NCBI GenBank assembly: GCA_963704515.1
Contig: OY969913.1
Span: forward strand, 1,612,001 to 1,676,000
DNA from: VRUE01 sp963704515
Lineage (GTDB): Bacteria; Actinomycetota; Thermoleophilia; Solirubrobacterales; 70-9
Reading direction: 5' to 3'
DNA length: 64,000 nt
Position numbers and translations under genes: made by a program. A model generated the notes under the pieces. It was given only the letters and a program-made list of their open reading frames with translations. It had not been told where the DNA came from and ran no database searches. Positions 40,794 through 49,683 of this stretch are shown here, one piece after another. Numbering within the stretch: the stretch's first letter is position 1; every line of letters begins with the position of its first letter.

Positions 40794-41525
40794 ATGCGAT
40801 TACGACTAGGACTCAAGGCACTCGGGCTCTGCGCCCTGATGGCTGCGTTCATGGCGATCTCCGCCGGCGCCGCTCAGGCGGAAGCGGGATCCAAGTGGAT
40901 GGAAGCGGGCAAAAACATCGAAGGAACCACGCAATCGTCCGAAGTAAAAGGCGAACTCGAGGGCAGCTTAGGGAAACTATTAGCAACCATTAACGGCCTG
41001 AATATAGTGATCGATTGTAAAGAAGGCACGCTGAACGGCATCAAGCTGACCGCGAACGGCTCGACTACCGAAGGCGATGTCTCGTTCAGTAAATGCACGG
41101 TGTCGCACATAAAAGAAGGCAAAGAATTAGCGATTGCCGGCTGCGAAGTGCGCAGCGAAGACCAGGCGGTTGGTTCGGGTAAAATCTTAAGCTTACCCGG
41201 CAAAGCCTTACTCGGCTTACATCCCACCGAAAAGCCGGTCACCAAAATCATCCCGACGAGCGGCATCTTCGCCCACCTGATCTTCGAAGAAGAAAAATCG
41301 GGCGAACCGTGCGGCGCGCTGCCGCTGAAACTCTTAGTGGGTGGCCAACTCGTGGTCGAAGACTGCGAAGGCAAAGCCAAAGAAGAAAAGCCGGTCCACT
41401 TAATTGTCGAAGAAAAAGAATTAACCACCCTGTGGATCTACAAAGAAAGCATCAGGGCCACGCTGGACGGCAGCGCCCTAATCAAACTCGCAAACGGCGC
41501 GAATTGGAGTGCCTTACCGAACTAA
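40794..41525 (+). CDS. Cassette gene A, copy 3
   Basis: 243 residues. The signal peptide and first mature residues equal copy 2 (EAGSKWMEAGKNIEGTTQSS), then it diverges: EVKGELEGSLGKLL, NIVIDCKEGTLNGIKL, SHIKEGKELAIAGCEV, HPTEKPVTKI. All five Cys are kept. About twelve TTA codons by my count. Confidence 0.85.
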   Translation: MRLRLGLKALGLCALMAAFMAISAGAAQAEAGSKWMEAGKNIEGTTQSSEVKGELEGSLGKLLATINGLNIVIDCKEGTLNGIKLTANGSTTEGDVSFSKCTVSHIKEGKELAIAGCEVRSEDQAVGSGKILSLPGKALLGLHPTEKPVTKIIPTSGIFAHLIFEEEKSGEPCGALPLKLLVGGQLVVEDCEGKAKEEKPVHLIVEEKELTTLWIYKESIRATLDGSALIKLANGANWSALPN

Positions 41526-41570
41526 GCAATCCAGCGCCAAGAGCGCAATCGCGATGAAGCGATGAGCAAA

Positions 41571-41600
41571 GCCCGGGCCGCGCCAAGGCGCGGCCCGGGC
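41571..41600 (+). terminator. A-B intercistronic hairpin, unit 3
   Basis: GCCCGGGCCGCGC / GCGCGGCCCGGGC stem of 13 bp around CAAG; shortest loop of the four. Confidence 0.55.
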
Positions 41601-41654
41601 CCCACACGAGCAAGCAGCCGGGGAGAGGCGGCAAGGAGAAGGGGGACGGCAGGC

Positions 41655-43733
41655 ATGGGGAGAGTTGGAGGAAGAGGCAGGGGACGGGGCAGAGCGGCAG
41701 CCAGGACGCTGCTTTTCGCCGGCGCGGCGAGCATCGCGGCGCTGGCGCTCACGGCATCGGTCGCAAGCGCCGCGCCGCCGAGCGTCTCGCCGGTCTCGGC
41801 CTCAGAAGTCACCACTTCCTCGGCGAAGCTCTCCGCCGAGATCAACCCCAACGGCAAAGCGACGCTCTACCGCTTCGAATACGGCCCCGAAGCCTGCCCC
41901 TCGCTCGCCAACCCCTGCGCCGCGACCGCCAAAGAATCGGCAGGCGGCGGCAGCGCCCCCGTGACGGTCTCCGTCCTCCTCAAAGGACTTCCCCCCGCCA
42001 CCCTCTACCACGTCCGCGTAGTCGCCGAAAGCGGCGGCGGCACGACCCCGGGCCCAGACAGCGTCTTCGCGACCTTCTCCGAAGCGCTCGCAGGCCTCCC
42101 CGACAACCGCTCCTACGAGCAATCCACCCCGACCGAAAAGAACGGCCTGGACGCCGAAGGCTCAGTCGCCTACGTTCGCGCCAGCTCCAAGGGTGACGGG
42201 ATCAGCTTCCTCTCGACCTTCGGCATCCCCGGCGGGGTGAGCGCCGGCACGCTGCCCACCTACCTGGCCTCGCGCGAAGCGGGGGAGTGGTCGACGAAAG
42301 GCCTCCTGGCCCCGGCCAGCTACGGCGAAGAATCCCAGGTGCTCGGCTGGCTTCCGGACTTCTCGGTCGCCTACGCCTACGCCTCCAACTACGCCACGCC
42401 GCGCACCGTGGCCCTCTTGGCAGAGCCCAAAGGCGGCGCCCCGATGCGGATGACCCCATACGTGTACAACGCCGCCTTCGCCTACGTGGGCGCCACCGAA
42501 GGCGGGGCGGTGGTCTTCTTCGAAGCGAGCGCCAAGCTGCCCCCCGAAGAAGGCAAAGAACCGATCCCCGCGGCCCTCGAAGGAGCCCGCAACGTCTATG
42601 CCTGGGACCGCGAAAGCGGCCGGGTGAGCCTGGTCAGCGCGCTTGGGGAGCCCGAATCCAAAGAAGAGGCGCCGCTGCCCCTGGGCGGCTTCGCCGGCCC
42701 CTACGCCTGGGGCACGGGCATCGGCGGCGAAAACCTCGCCCAGGGCGGCGCCCAGCGCCTTTACTACCTGCAAGACATCCACACGGTGACCCCCGAAGGG
42801 GACGTCTACTTCACCGAAGCGGGCAGCGGGCAGCTGTATCTGCGCGAGAACCCGACGATGCCCCAAAGCGCCGTCGACGCGGCGGGCAAATGCACCGAAG
42901 AAGAGATGGCCTGCACGGTGCGCGTCTCGGCCTCCAAACGCACGATCGGCGGAGGCGAAGGCGGAGCCGACTCAGCCGGCCCACAGCCCGCTGCCTTCCA
43001 GGGCGCCTCCGAAGACGGCAAGGCCGCCTACTTCACCTCCCCGGAGATGCTCACCAACGACGCCAACACCGGCCCCGAACAGCCGGCCGCCTCGATCGGG
43101 CGCTGCGCGCTCGCCTGCGAAGAACCCTCGAGCGAGGCCGAAGCGGACTTCATCCCCAAAAAGGCCATCGGCCTCCTCACCGACTCCGAATACATCTACT
43201 GGGCCGACCCGATCGACGGCACGATCGGCCGCGCCAAGCTCGGCGAACCCGACACCGCCAACCCCGCCTTCATCACCCCCGGGCCGACCGAATGCGGCAA
43301 AGAAATCGAACCCGGGGTGCGCGAAGAAGGCGAAAGCAAGCCCCGCTACCTGGCGATCGACTCCGAATACATCTACTGGACCAACACCGGCTGCGAAGAA
43401 GGCGTAGCCGAATCGACCGAAGGCGGCGGCTCGATCGGCCGGGCGAAACTCGACGGCAGCGAAGTCGAAGCGGCCTGCATCCCCGGCAGAGCCGAAGTCG
43501 AAGGCAAAGTCGTCCACCAGGTCGACAACCCGCAGGGGATCGCGGTCGACGCCGAACACATCTACTGGGCCAACGACTCCGCCAGAAACCACTCGATCGC
43601 GCGGGCGGGGATCGATTGCGAAGAACCCGAACTGGAATTCTTCACGCCTGGCTACAGCCACCGGCCCATCGGGCTGGCGATCGACGAAAGCCAAACCAAC
43701 CTCTACTTCTCTAACTACATGATGGTGAAGTGA
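41655..43733 (+). CDS. Cassette gene B, copy 3, truncated N-terminal part
   Basis: 692 residues: signal peptide (LLFAGAASIAALALTASVASA-like, ending VASA), Fn3-like domain, propeller and the first three YW blades, then a stop after NYMMVK. The other copies continue here (NNNGFIVRV or NNLGFVARV), so the stop is caused by an insertion near 43725. An earlier start (41562) would read through the A-B hairpin and is unlikely. A secreted short form is possible but lacks the basic tail. Confidence 0.65.
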   Translation: MGRVGGRGRGRGRAAARTLLFAGAASIAALALTASVASAAPPSVSPVSASEVTTSSAKLSAEINPNGKATLYRFEYGPEACPSLANPCAATAKESAGGGSAPVTVSVLLKGLPPATLYHVRVVAESGGGTTPGPDSVFATFSEALAGLPDNRSYEQSTPTEKNGLDAEGSVAYVRASSKGDGISFLSTFGIPGGVSAGTLPTYLASREAGEWSTKGLLAPASYGEESQVLGWLPDFSVAYAYASNYATPRTVALLAEPKGGAPMRMTPYVYNAAFAYVGATEGGAVVFFEASAKLPPEEGKEPIPAALEGARNVYAWDRESGRVSLVSALGEPESKEEAPLPLGGFAGPYAWGTGIGGENLAQGGAQRLYYLQDIHTVTPEGDVYFTEAGSGQLYLRENPTMPQSAVDAAGKCTEEEMACTVRVSASKRTIGGGEGGADSAGPQPAAFQGASEDGKAAYFTSPEMLTNDANTGPEQPAASIGRCALACEEPSSEAEADFIPKKAIGLLTDSEYIYWADPIDGTIGRAKLGEPDTANPAFITPGPTECGKEIEPGVREEGESKPRYLAIDSEYIYWTNTGCEEGVAESTEGGGSIGRAKLDGSEVEAACIPGRAEVEGKVVHQVDNPQGIAVDAEHIYWANDSARNHSIARAGIDCEEPELEFFTPGYSHRPIGLAIDESQTNLYFSNYMMVK

Positions 43734-45289
43734 CATCGGCTACATCGCACGGGTGCTCGTTGAGCCGGGGGCGAAGAAGAAACAATCCCTCGTCGTCGGC
43801 GAAGGCGAAGCGCGCGGCGTCGCCCTCGACGCCTCCCACGTCTACTGGGCGAGCCAGGGCGCAGGCGGCGATCGGGCGGGCCGCGCTGGCGGGATTCAAA
43901 AGCAGGCGAATGCGAAACGACCAGTCCTCGACTGCGAAGAGGAAATTCATCCCGGTGAGCGGCTCGCTGACGGGTGTTGTGGTCAAACGCCTCCCACGTC
44001 CTCCGGTCCATAAAATGGGAAGGTATCCTGCCGAACCCCGGCTACTCGAGACCTCTACCGCTTCGAGCCCAAAAGCGGCGGCGCCGCACCGATCCTGACC
44101 TCAGCCGCCGAAGGCGACGGTTCCGAAAGTGAAGGGCGTGCTCGCTGCCTCCCTGGACGGCTTCGGCGCCACCGACTTCGTCGCCAACTGGGCGCTCGGC
44201 GAAGAAGCTACCCCAGGGGACCTGCAAATCGACCGTCGCCCACGGGCCGCTTGACGAATCTTGAAGGCGACTGCAATCTCTATGTCTGGGCGCGAAGGCC
44301 GAAGGCTGGGGGCAATATTGTATCTCCCGGATCGCGCAGCCCAGCGCTGAGCGCCCATTCGAATCGGGCCGACACCCTCCGCGCACCGGGCGCCCTCGCT
44401 GATGCGGAGAGAAGCGGCTTCATCGGGGCGCATTGGGACGTGTGACCGACGAAGGCAGGGCGCTGCTCTTCAGCTCGCGCGAAAAGCTCAGCGAGATACG
44501 AAAACGAAGGCGTGGGAGAGCTCTACCTCTACCGCGAAGGTGCATCCGATCGCCTGCGTGAGCTGTGACCCGAGCGGCGAAGCGCCCGGGGAAGGCCCGA
44601 AGCTCGGGCGGATCGAACTGCTCGAGGGGGACGCTCCCGCGGGGGGGATCACGACCCTGACCCGCAACCTCTCCGCAGACGGCAAGCGGGTCTTCTTCGA
44701 AACCTCCGAAGCGCTCAGCCCCGCCGACGCCAACGGCAAGGGAAGCGATCCGAAAAGCTGCCCCGACGGCCGACGGCCTACCCCTCCTGCATCGACGTCT
44801 ATGAGTGGGAAGCCGAAGGCTCTGGGCAGTGCAAACCCACCTCCCCCTCCTACGCCCCCATGGACCGCGGCTGCCTGTACCTGATCTCCCCCGGCACAGA
44901 ACACCGCCCCTCGCTCCTGGCAGACGCCTCCGAGACGGGCAAACGACGTCTTCTTCTTCAGCTTCGGGCGCCTGGTAGGCCAGGACAAAGACGAGCTCAG
45001 GGACGTCTATGACGCGCGCGTGGGCGGCGGGATCGAATCCCAGAACCCCGAACCCCCGCCGCCCCCCTGCGAAAGCGCGGAATCCTGCCACGGCCCCGCC
45101 CAGGAACCCGCCGCCGAAGCGAGCCCCGCCACCCCCTACTTCCACGGCCCCCAAAACCCCAAGCCCAAGCGCCACAAGGCAAAGAAGCACCACAAGCCGC
45201 ACCGAGGGCACCACCGAAAGAAGAAGGGCAAGGCCAAGCAGAAGCACCGTCGCGCCAGAGCCCACGCCGGGCGGAGGGCGGGCAAGTGA
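43734..45289 (+). pseudogene. Cassette gene B, copy 3, broken remainder
   Basis: All B segments are recognisable in order but spread over three frames (ASHVYWASQG at about 43830, YREGASDRLRELL-like region near 44540, TTLTRNLSADGKRVFF near 44660). Damage is dense from 43720 to about 44620 and lighter to 45010; the last 280 bp, with the basic tail, are clean and end in the normal GTGA junction. Confidence 0.75.
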
Positions 45290-48200
45290 GGGCCCGCACG
45301 GAGCTGCTCGCCCTGGCGGCGCTTTGCCTGTGCGCGGCCGCGCTCGCCCCGGCCGCCGCGCAGGGCGCCGAGAGCGCCGCCTGGCGGATCACCCTCACCC
45401 CGATCCCCGCCAGCGTCCCCGCCGGCGGGGAAGGCCAGTACTACGCGGTCGCCACCAACGTCGGCGGCGCCCCCACCACGGGGGAAGCCGAGCTGGAAAT
45501 GACCCTGCCCGCGGGGCTCACGCCGAGCAGCTATGAAGCGATCAACCTCGACCCCGCCGCGGCCAAGCCGACCTGCGAAATCCTCGGCCAGAGGATCGCC
45601 TGCAAAGCCCCCGCGCCGCTGGGCGCCGGGCGGCTCTTCCTGGTCTCGGTGGAATTCGACGTGAGCGCCCCCGAAGGCAAATACGAAGCCACGGCGCTGG
45701 TGGGCGGCGGCGGCGCCCCCGACACGGCCGCCGCCTCCGCGCCGATCGCCGTGCAAGATGAAGTGCTGCCCTTCGAAGTGCTGCCCGACTTCGCCGCCCC
45801 CGCCAACGAAGCCGACGGCTCGCCCACCGCCCACGCCGCCGCCCACCCCTACCAGGCGACGGTCGACTTCGGCTTCCCGACCAAGAAAACCGGCAAATTC
45901 CCGACCGGCACGGGGCACCCCCGCGACATCACGCTCGAATTGCCGCGCGGGCTTATCGGCGACCCCGCCGCGGCCCCGGTGCTCTGCAGCGAGGCCGCGC
46001 TGCTGGCCTCCGAATGCCCCAAAGGCTCGGAGATCGGCCTCGCCGGGGTGACCACCCTGATCCTCGGCAAGCTGCCCACGGTCTTCGTCAACCCCCTCTA
46101 TGACATGGTCCCCCCGCCGGGCTACCCGGCGGCGATCGCCACCAACGTCGCCGGGGTCGGGATCTTCGCCCACGCGCTCGCCGAAGTGCGCAGCGAAGGC
46201 GACTACGGCGTGCGCGCCTCGATCCGCGACGCCCTCGCCCTGCCGGGCTACCCGATCTTCAACGTGGAGTCCCAGCTTTGGGGGGACGCCGGCGGCGCCG
46301 CCCACGACCCCACCCGCGGCATCTGCCTGGAAGAAGCGAAGCCCGACCCCGCCAAAGAATGCGGCCCCGAAAAAGCCGGGGAAGCGCGCCCGGCCTTCCT
46401 GACGATGCCCGCCGACTGCCGCCCGGCGGCGCTGCCCTTCGAAGTGCGCGCCGACAGCTGGGAGGAACCCGCACCGCTCTTTGAAGAACGCACCGCCGGC
46501 TATGAGAGCGCCGACCTCAGCGGCGAAGAAGCGGTCCACCTCTCAGGCTGCGGGGAAGTCCACTTCAACCCGACGATCGAAGCCAAACCCACCACCGATA
46601 ACGCCGACTCGCCCGCGGGCCTTGACTTCCACCTGCGCCAGCCCCAGCCCGCGCCCTCCACCGAACCGCTCTCCGCGCGCGGGGAAGGCATCCTCAAGGA
46701 CGCGAGCATCTCCTTCCCGCAGGGGATGACGGTCAACCCCTCCCAGGCGGCTGGCCTCGGCGCCTGCAGCGAGGAGGAGATCGGCTTCACCGAAGAAGTC
46801 GCCTCCGGCGAAGAAGCCGGCGCCCTGCGCTTCTCCAAAGCCCCCCAGAGCTGCCCCGCCGAATCGAAGATCGGCACCGTGGAAGCCTTCTCGCCGCTGC
46901 TCGTGCAGCGAAGCGAAGAAACCCATGAAGTGCAGACGGGCGGCGGCGGCGCGCCGCTGGCCGAAGCGCTCAAGGGCTCGGTCTACCTCGCCAAGCCCTA
47001 CGCCAACCCCTTCGGATCGCTGGTGGCGCTCTACCTCGCCGTGGAAGATCCCGAAAGAGGGATCGTCGCCAAGCTCGCCGGGGAAGGGCATCTGGACCCC
47101 GACACCGGGCAGATCGCCACCCGCTTCGAAGACAACCCCGAGGTGCCGATCGAAGACATCCACGTGCGGATCTTCGGCGGGGACAGAGGCGCGCTGATCA
47201 CCCCGCCCACATGCGGGACCTACGCCGCCACCGCGGAGCTCACTCCCTGGAGCTCGGGGTCCCCGAGCAGCGCCGAAGGCCCCTTCGCCCTAGACCGCGC
47301 CCCCGGCGGCGGCCCCTGCCCGGCCTCCCAACCCTGGGCCCCGGCGCTTCAAGCCGGCACGCTCTCCCCGGCGGCCGCCAAATACAGCACCCTGACCTTC
47401 AAGCTGACCCGCGCCGATGGCTCCGCGCGCCTCTCGAGCCTGGAAGCCTCCCTGCCCCCGGGGCTCACCGCCAAGCTGGCGGGAGTCGGGCAGTGCAGCG
47501 AGGCCGAGATCGCCAAAGCCCGCTCCCGCGAAGCCCCCAACCGGGGCGCCGAAGAGCTCGCCGACCCCAGCTGCCCGGACTCCTCGCGCCTGGGCACGGT
47601 CGAAGTCTCCTCCGGCGCGGGCCCCAGCCCCTTCCACATCTCAGGCACCGCCTATCTAGCCGCCCCCTACAAGGGCGCCCCGCTCTCGATGCTCTTCATC
47701 ACCCCCGCGGTGGCCGGGCCCTTCGACCTCGGCGCGGTCGTCGTCCGCGCGGCGATCTACCTCGACCCCGAAAGCGCCCAGCCCCGCGCCGTGTCGGACC
47801 CCGTGCCCCAGCTCATCGACGGCGTCCCCTCAGATGTGCGCCGCGTCAGCCTCACGATCGATCGCCCCTCCTTCGCGCTCAACCCGACCTCGTGTGAGGA
47901 AGAGGCCTTCGAAGGAGACGCCACCTCGGCCCTCGGGCAGCTCGCGCCGCTCTTCGACCGCTTCCAGGTAGGCGGCTGCAGCTCCCTCCCCTACAAGCCA
48001 AAGCTCACCGCCCGCCTCTTCGGCCCCACCCACCGCGGCGCCCACCCGCGCCTGCGGGCGATCTTCACCGCCAAGCCAGGGGAAGCCAACACGGCGCGGA
48101 TCTCCTTCGCCCTGCCGCACTCGGAGTTCATCGACCAGGCCCACTTCCGCACGATCTGCACCCGCGTTCAGTTCGCCGCCAAAGCCTGCCCCAAGGGATC

Positions 48201-48612
48201 GATCTACGGCCACATGAAGGCGATCAGCCCGCTGCTCGCCCACCCCCTCGAAGGCCCGGTCTACCTGCGCTCCTCCTCCCACGAGCTGCCCGATGTCGTG
48301 GCAGCCCTCAAAGGCCCCGCCTACCAGCCGATCGAGCTCGACCTCGACGGCAGGGTGGACTCAGTGCACGGGGGAGTGCGCACGATCTTCGCCCAGGTCC
48401 CCGACGCCCCGGTCACAAAGGCGATCGTCTCCATGCAGGGCGCCAAGAAGGGCCTCTTTCAGAACTCGACCAACCTCTGCAAGGGCGCCCACCGCGCCAC
48501 CCTCAAGCTCAACGCCCAAAACGGCAAGACCCACGACGCCCGCCCGCTGCTCAAGGCGTCCTGCCACGGAAAGAAGAAGGGCAAGAAGCGGCACGGAAAG
48601 CGCTCCCGCTGA
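45286..48612 (+). CDS. Cassette gene C, copy 3
   Basis: 1,108 residues, GTG start in GTGA. Nearly identical to copy 2 over most of its length, with local changes: Glu at residue 5 (RARTELL), SMLFITP, and EEAFEGDATSALG where the others have EEAFSGQATSAFG. Confidence 0.87.
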   Translation: MRARTELLALAALCLCAAALAPAAAQGAESAAWRITLTPIPASVPAGGEGQYYAVATNVGGAPTTGEAELEMTLPAGLTPSSYEAINLDPAAAKPTCEILGQRIACKAPAPLGAGRLFLVSVEFDVSAPEGKYEATALVGGGGAPDTAAASAPIAVQDEVLPFEVLPDFAAPANEADGSPTAHAAAHPYQATVDFGFPTKKTGKFPTGTGHPRDITLELPRGLIGDPAAAPVLCSEAALLASECPKGSEIGLAGVTTLILGKLPTVFVNPLYDMVPPPGYPAAIATNVAGVGIFAHALAEVRSEGDYGVRASIRDALALPGYPIFNVESQLWGDAGGAAHDPTRGICLEEAKPDPAKECGPEKAGEARPAFLTMPADCRPAALPFEVRADSWEEPAPLFEERTAGYESADLSGEEAVHLSGCGEVHFNPTIEAKPTTDNADSPAGLDFHLRQPQPAPSTEPLSARGEGILKDASISFPQGMTVNPSQAAGLGACSEEEIGFTEEVASGEEAGALRFSKAPQSCPAESKIGTVEAFSPLLVQRSEETHEVQTGGGGAPLAEALKGSVYLAKPYANPFGSLVALYLAVEDPERGIVAKLAGEGHLDPDTGQIATRFEDNPEVPIEDIHVRIFGGDRGALITPPTCGTYAATAELTPWSSGSPSSAEGPFALDRAPGGGPCPASQPWAPALQAGTLSPAAAKYSTLTFKLTRADGSARLSSLEASLPPGLTAKLAGVGQCSEAEIAKARSREAPNRGAEELADPSCPDSSRLGTVEVSSGAGPSPFHISGTAYLAAPYKGAPLSMLFITPAVAGPFDLGAVVVRAAIYLDPESAQPRAVSDPVPQLIDGVPSDVRRVSLTIDRPSFALNPTSCEEEAFEGDATSALGQLAPLFDRFQVGGCSSLPYKPKLTARLFGPTHRGAHPRLRAIFTAKPGEANTARISFALPHSEFIDQAHFRTICTRVQFAAKACPKGSIYGHMKAISPLLAHPLEGPVYLRSSSHELPDVVAALKGPAYQPIELDLDGRVDSVHGGVRTIFAQVPDAPVTKAIVSMQGAKKGLFQNSTNLCKGAHRATLKLNAQNGKTHDARPLLKASCHGKKKGKKRHGKRSR

Positions 48613-48768
48613 ACACACTCGGGTTCTTCAAGCAAAAGATAGAAAACAATTTGCCCCGAAAACCTTGATTGCCGCGGACATCCGTGAGACAGTCTGGAGG
48701 TCGGCGGGAAAGAAACCCGCCGGCAGGCACTACCAAAGCCCTAACTCAACAGAGAGGAACGAAAGGCA
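48613..48768 (+). promoter_or_regulatory. Leader of cassette 4
   Basis: Same as the unit 3 leader, including the shortened ribosome-site region; TTGATT-N17-GACAGT and the 5' stem-loop are kept. Confidence 0.5.
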
Positions 48769-49554
48769 ATGCGATTACGACTAGGACTCAAGGCACTCGG
48801 GCTCTGCGCCCTGATGGCTGCGTTCATGGCGATCTCCGCCGGCGCCGCTCAGGCAGAACCGGGTTCCGAATGGGACGTCGAAGGGACGCCCCTGTCGGAA
48901 ACCCCGGAATTAAATCCCGAACTAAAAGGCAAACTCGAGAACAAATTAGGCAGCCTGTTAACGATCATCAACGGCCTGCACCTCGAAGTCCACTGCGAAG
49001 AAGGAGCCCTGAACGGCGTCGTCTTGAAGCCGGGAGGCGGCACGAACAACACGGGCGACGTGTCGTTTGGCAAATGCACAGTGTATAAGGCGTTACCGAC
49101 AAGAGAACCGATTGCCGGCTGCGAAGTGCGCAGCGAAGGCCAAGCGAAAGGCTCGGGTAAAATCTTAAGCTTACCCGGCAAAGCCTTACTCGGCTTACAC
49201 GAAAGTGAAGACAAAACGGTTAAAGAAAAGCCGGTCACCCATATCATTCCGAACACCGGCATTTTCGCCCACCTGATCTTCGAAGAAGAAGAATCGGGCG
49301 AAGCGTGCGGGTTTGGGCCGCTGAAAGCATTAATCGGCGGCGAACTCGTGGTCGAAGACTGCACGTTAGTCGAACCGGGAGTATGTGAAGACCAGACCAG
49401 AGTCTCAAAGATAATGCACTTAATTCGGGAAGAACCTGAATTAAGCAACTTGTGGATCTTCAACGAAGAACATGAAGCCACACTTGACGGCAGCGCCGAA
49501 ATAGAACTCACAGGCGCACACACGGGTCTGAACTGGAACGGCTTACCGAACTAG
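48769..49554 (+). CDS. Cassette gene A, copy 4 (most divergent)
   Basis: 261 residues. The signal peptide is unchanged, but the mature part is the most divergent of the four and has insertions (GTPLSETPELNPELKG, HESEDKTVKEKPVTH, TLVEPGVCEDQTRVSKIM); the last adds a sixth Cys. VHC, GKC, AGCEVRSE, EACG and EDC are kept. It also carries the most TTA codons, about fourteen. Its B and C partners are nearly the same as in unit 1, so A has diverged independently of its neighbours. Confidence 0.85.
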   Translation: MRLRLGLKALGLCALMAAFMAISAGAAQAEPGSEWDVEGTPLSETPELNPELKGKLENKLGSLLTIINGLHLEVHCEEGALNGVVLKPGGGTNNTGDVSFGKCTVYKALPTREPIAGCEVRSEGQAKGSGKILSLPGKALLGLHESEDKTVKEKPVTHIIPNTGIFAHLIFEEEESGEACGFGPLKALIGGELVVEDCTLVEPGVCEDQTRVSKIMHLIREEPELSNLWIFNEEHEATLDGSAEIELTGAHTGLNWNGLPN

Positions 49555-49599
49555 GCAATCCAGCGCGAAGAGCGCGATCGCAACAAAGCGATGAGCAAA

Positions 49600-49629
49600 G
49601 CCCGGGCCGCGCCAAGGTGCGGCCCGGGC
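49600..49629 (+). terminator. A-B intercistronic hairpin, unit 4
   Basis: 14-bp stem GCCCGGGCCGCGCC / GGTGCGGCCCGGGC with one G-T wobble pair that keeps the fold. Confidence 0.55.
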
Positions 49630-49683
49630 CCCACAAGAGCAAGCAGCCGGGGAGAGGCGGCAAGGAGAAGGGGGACGGCAGGC

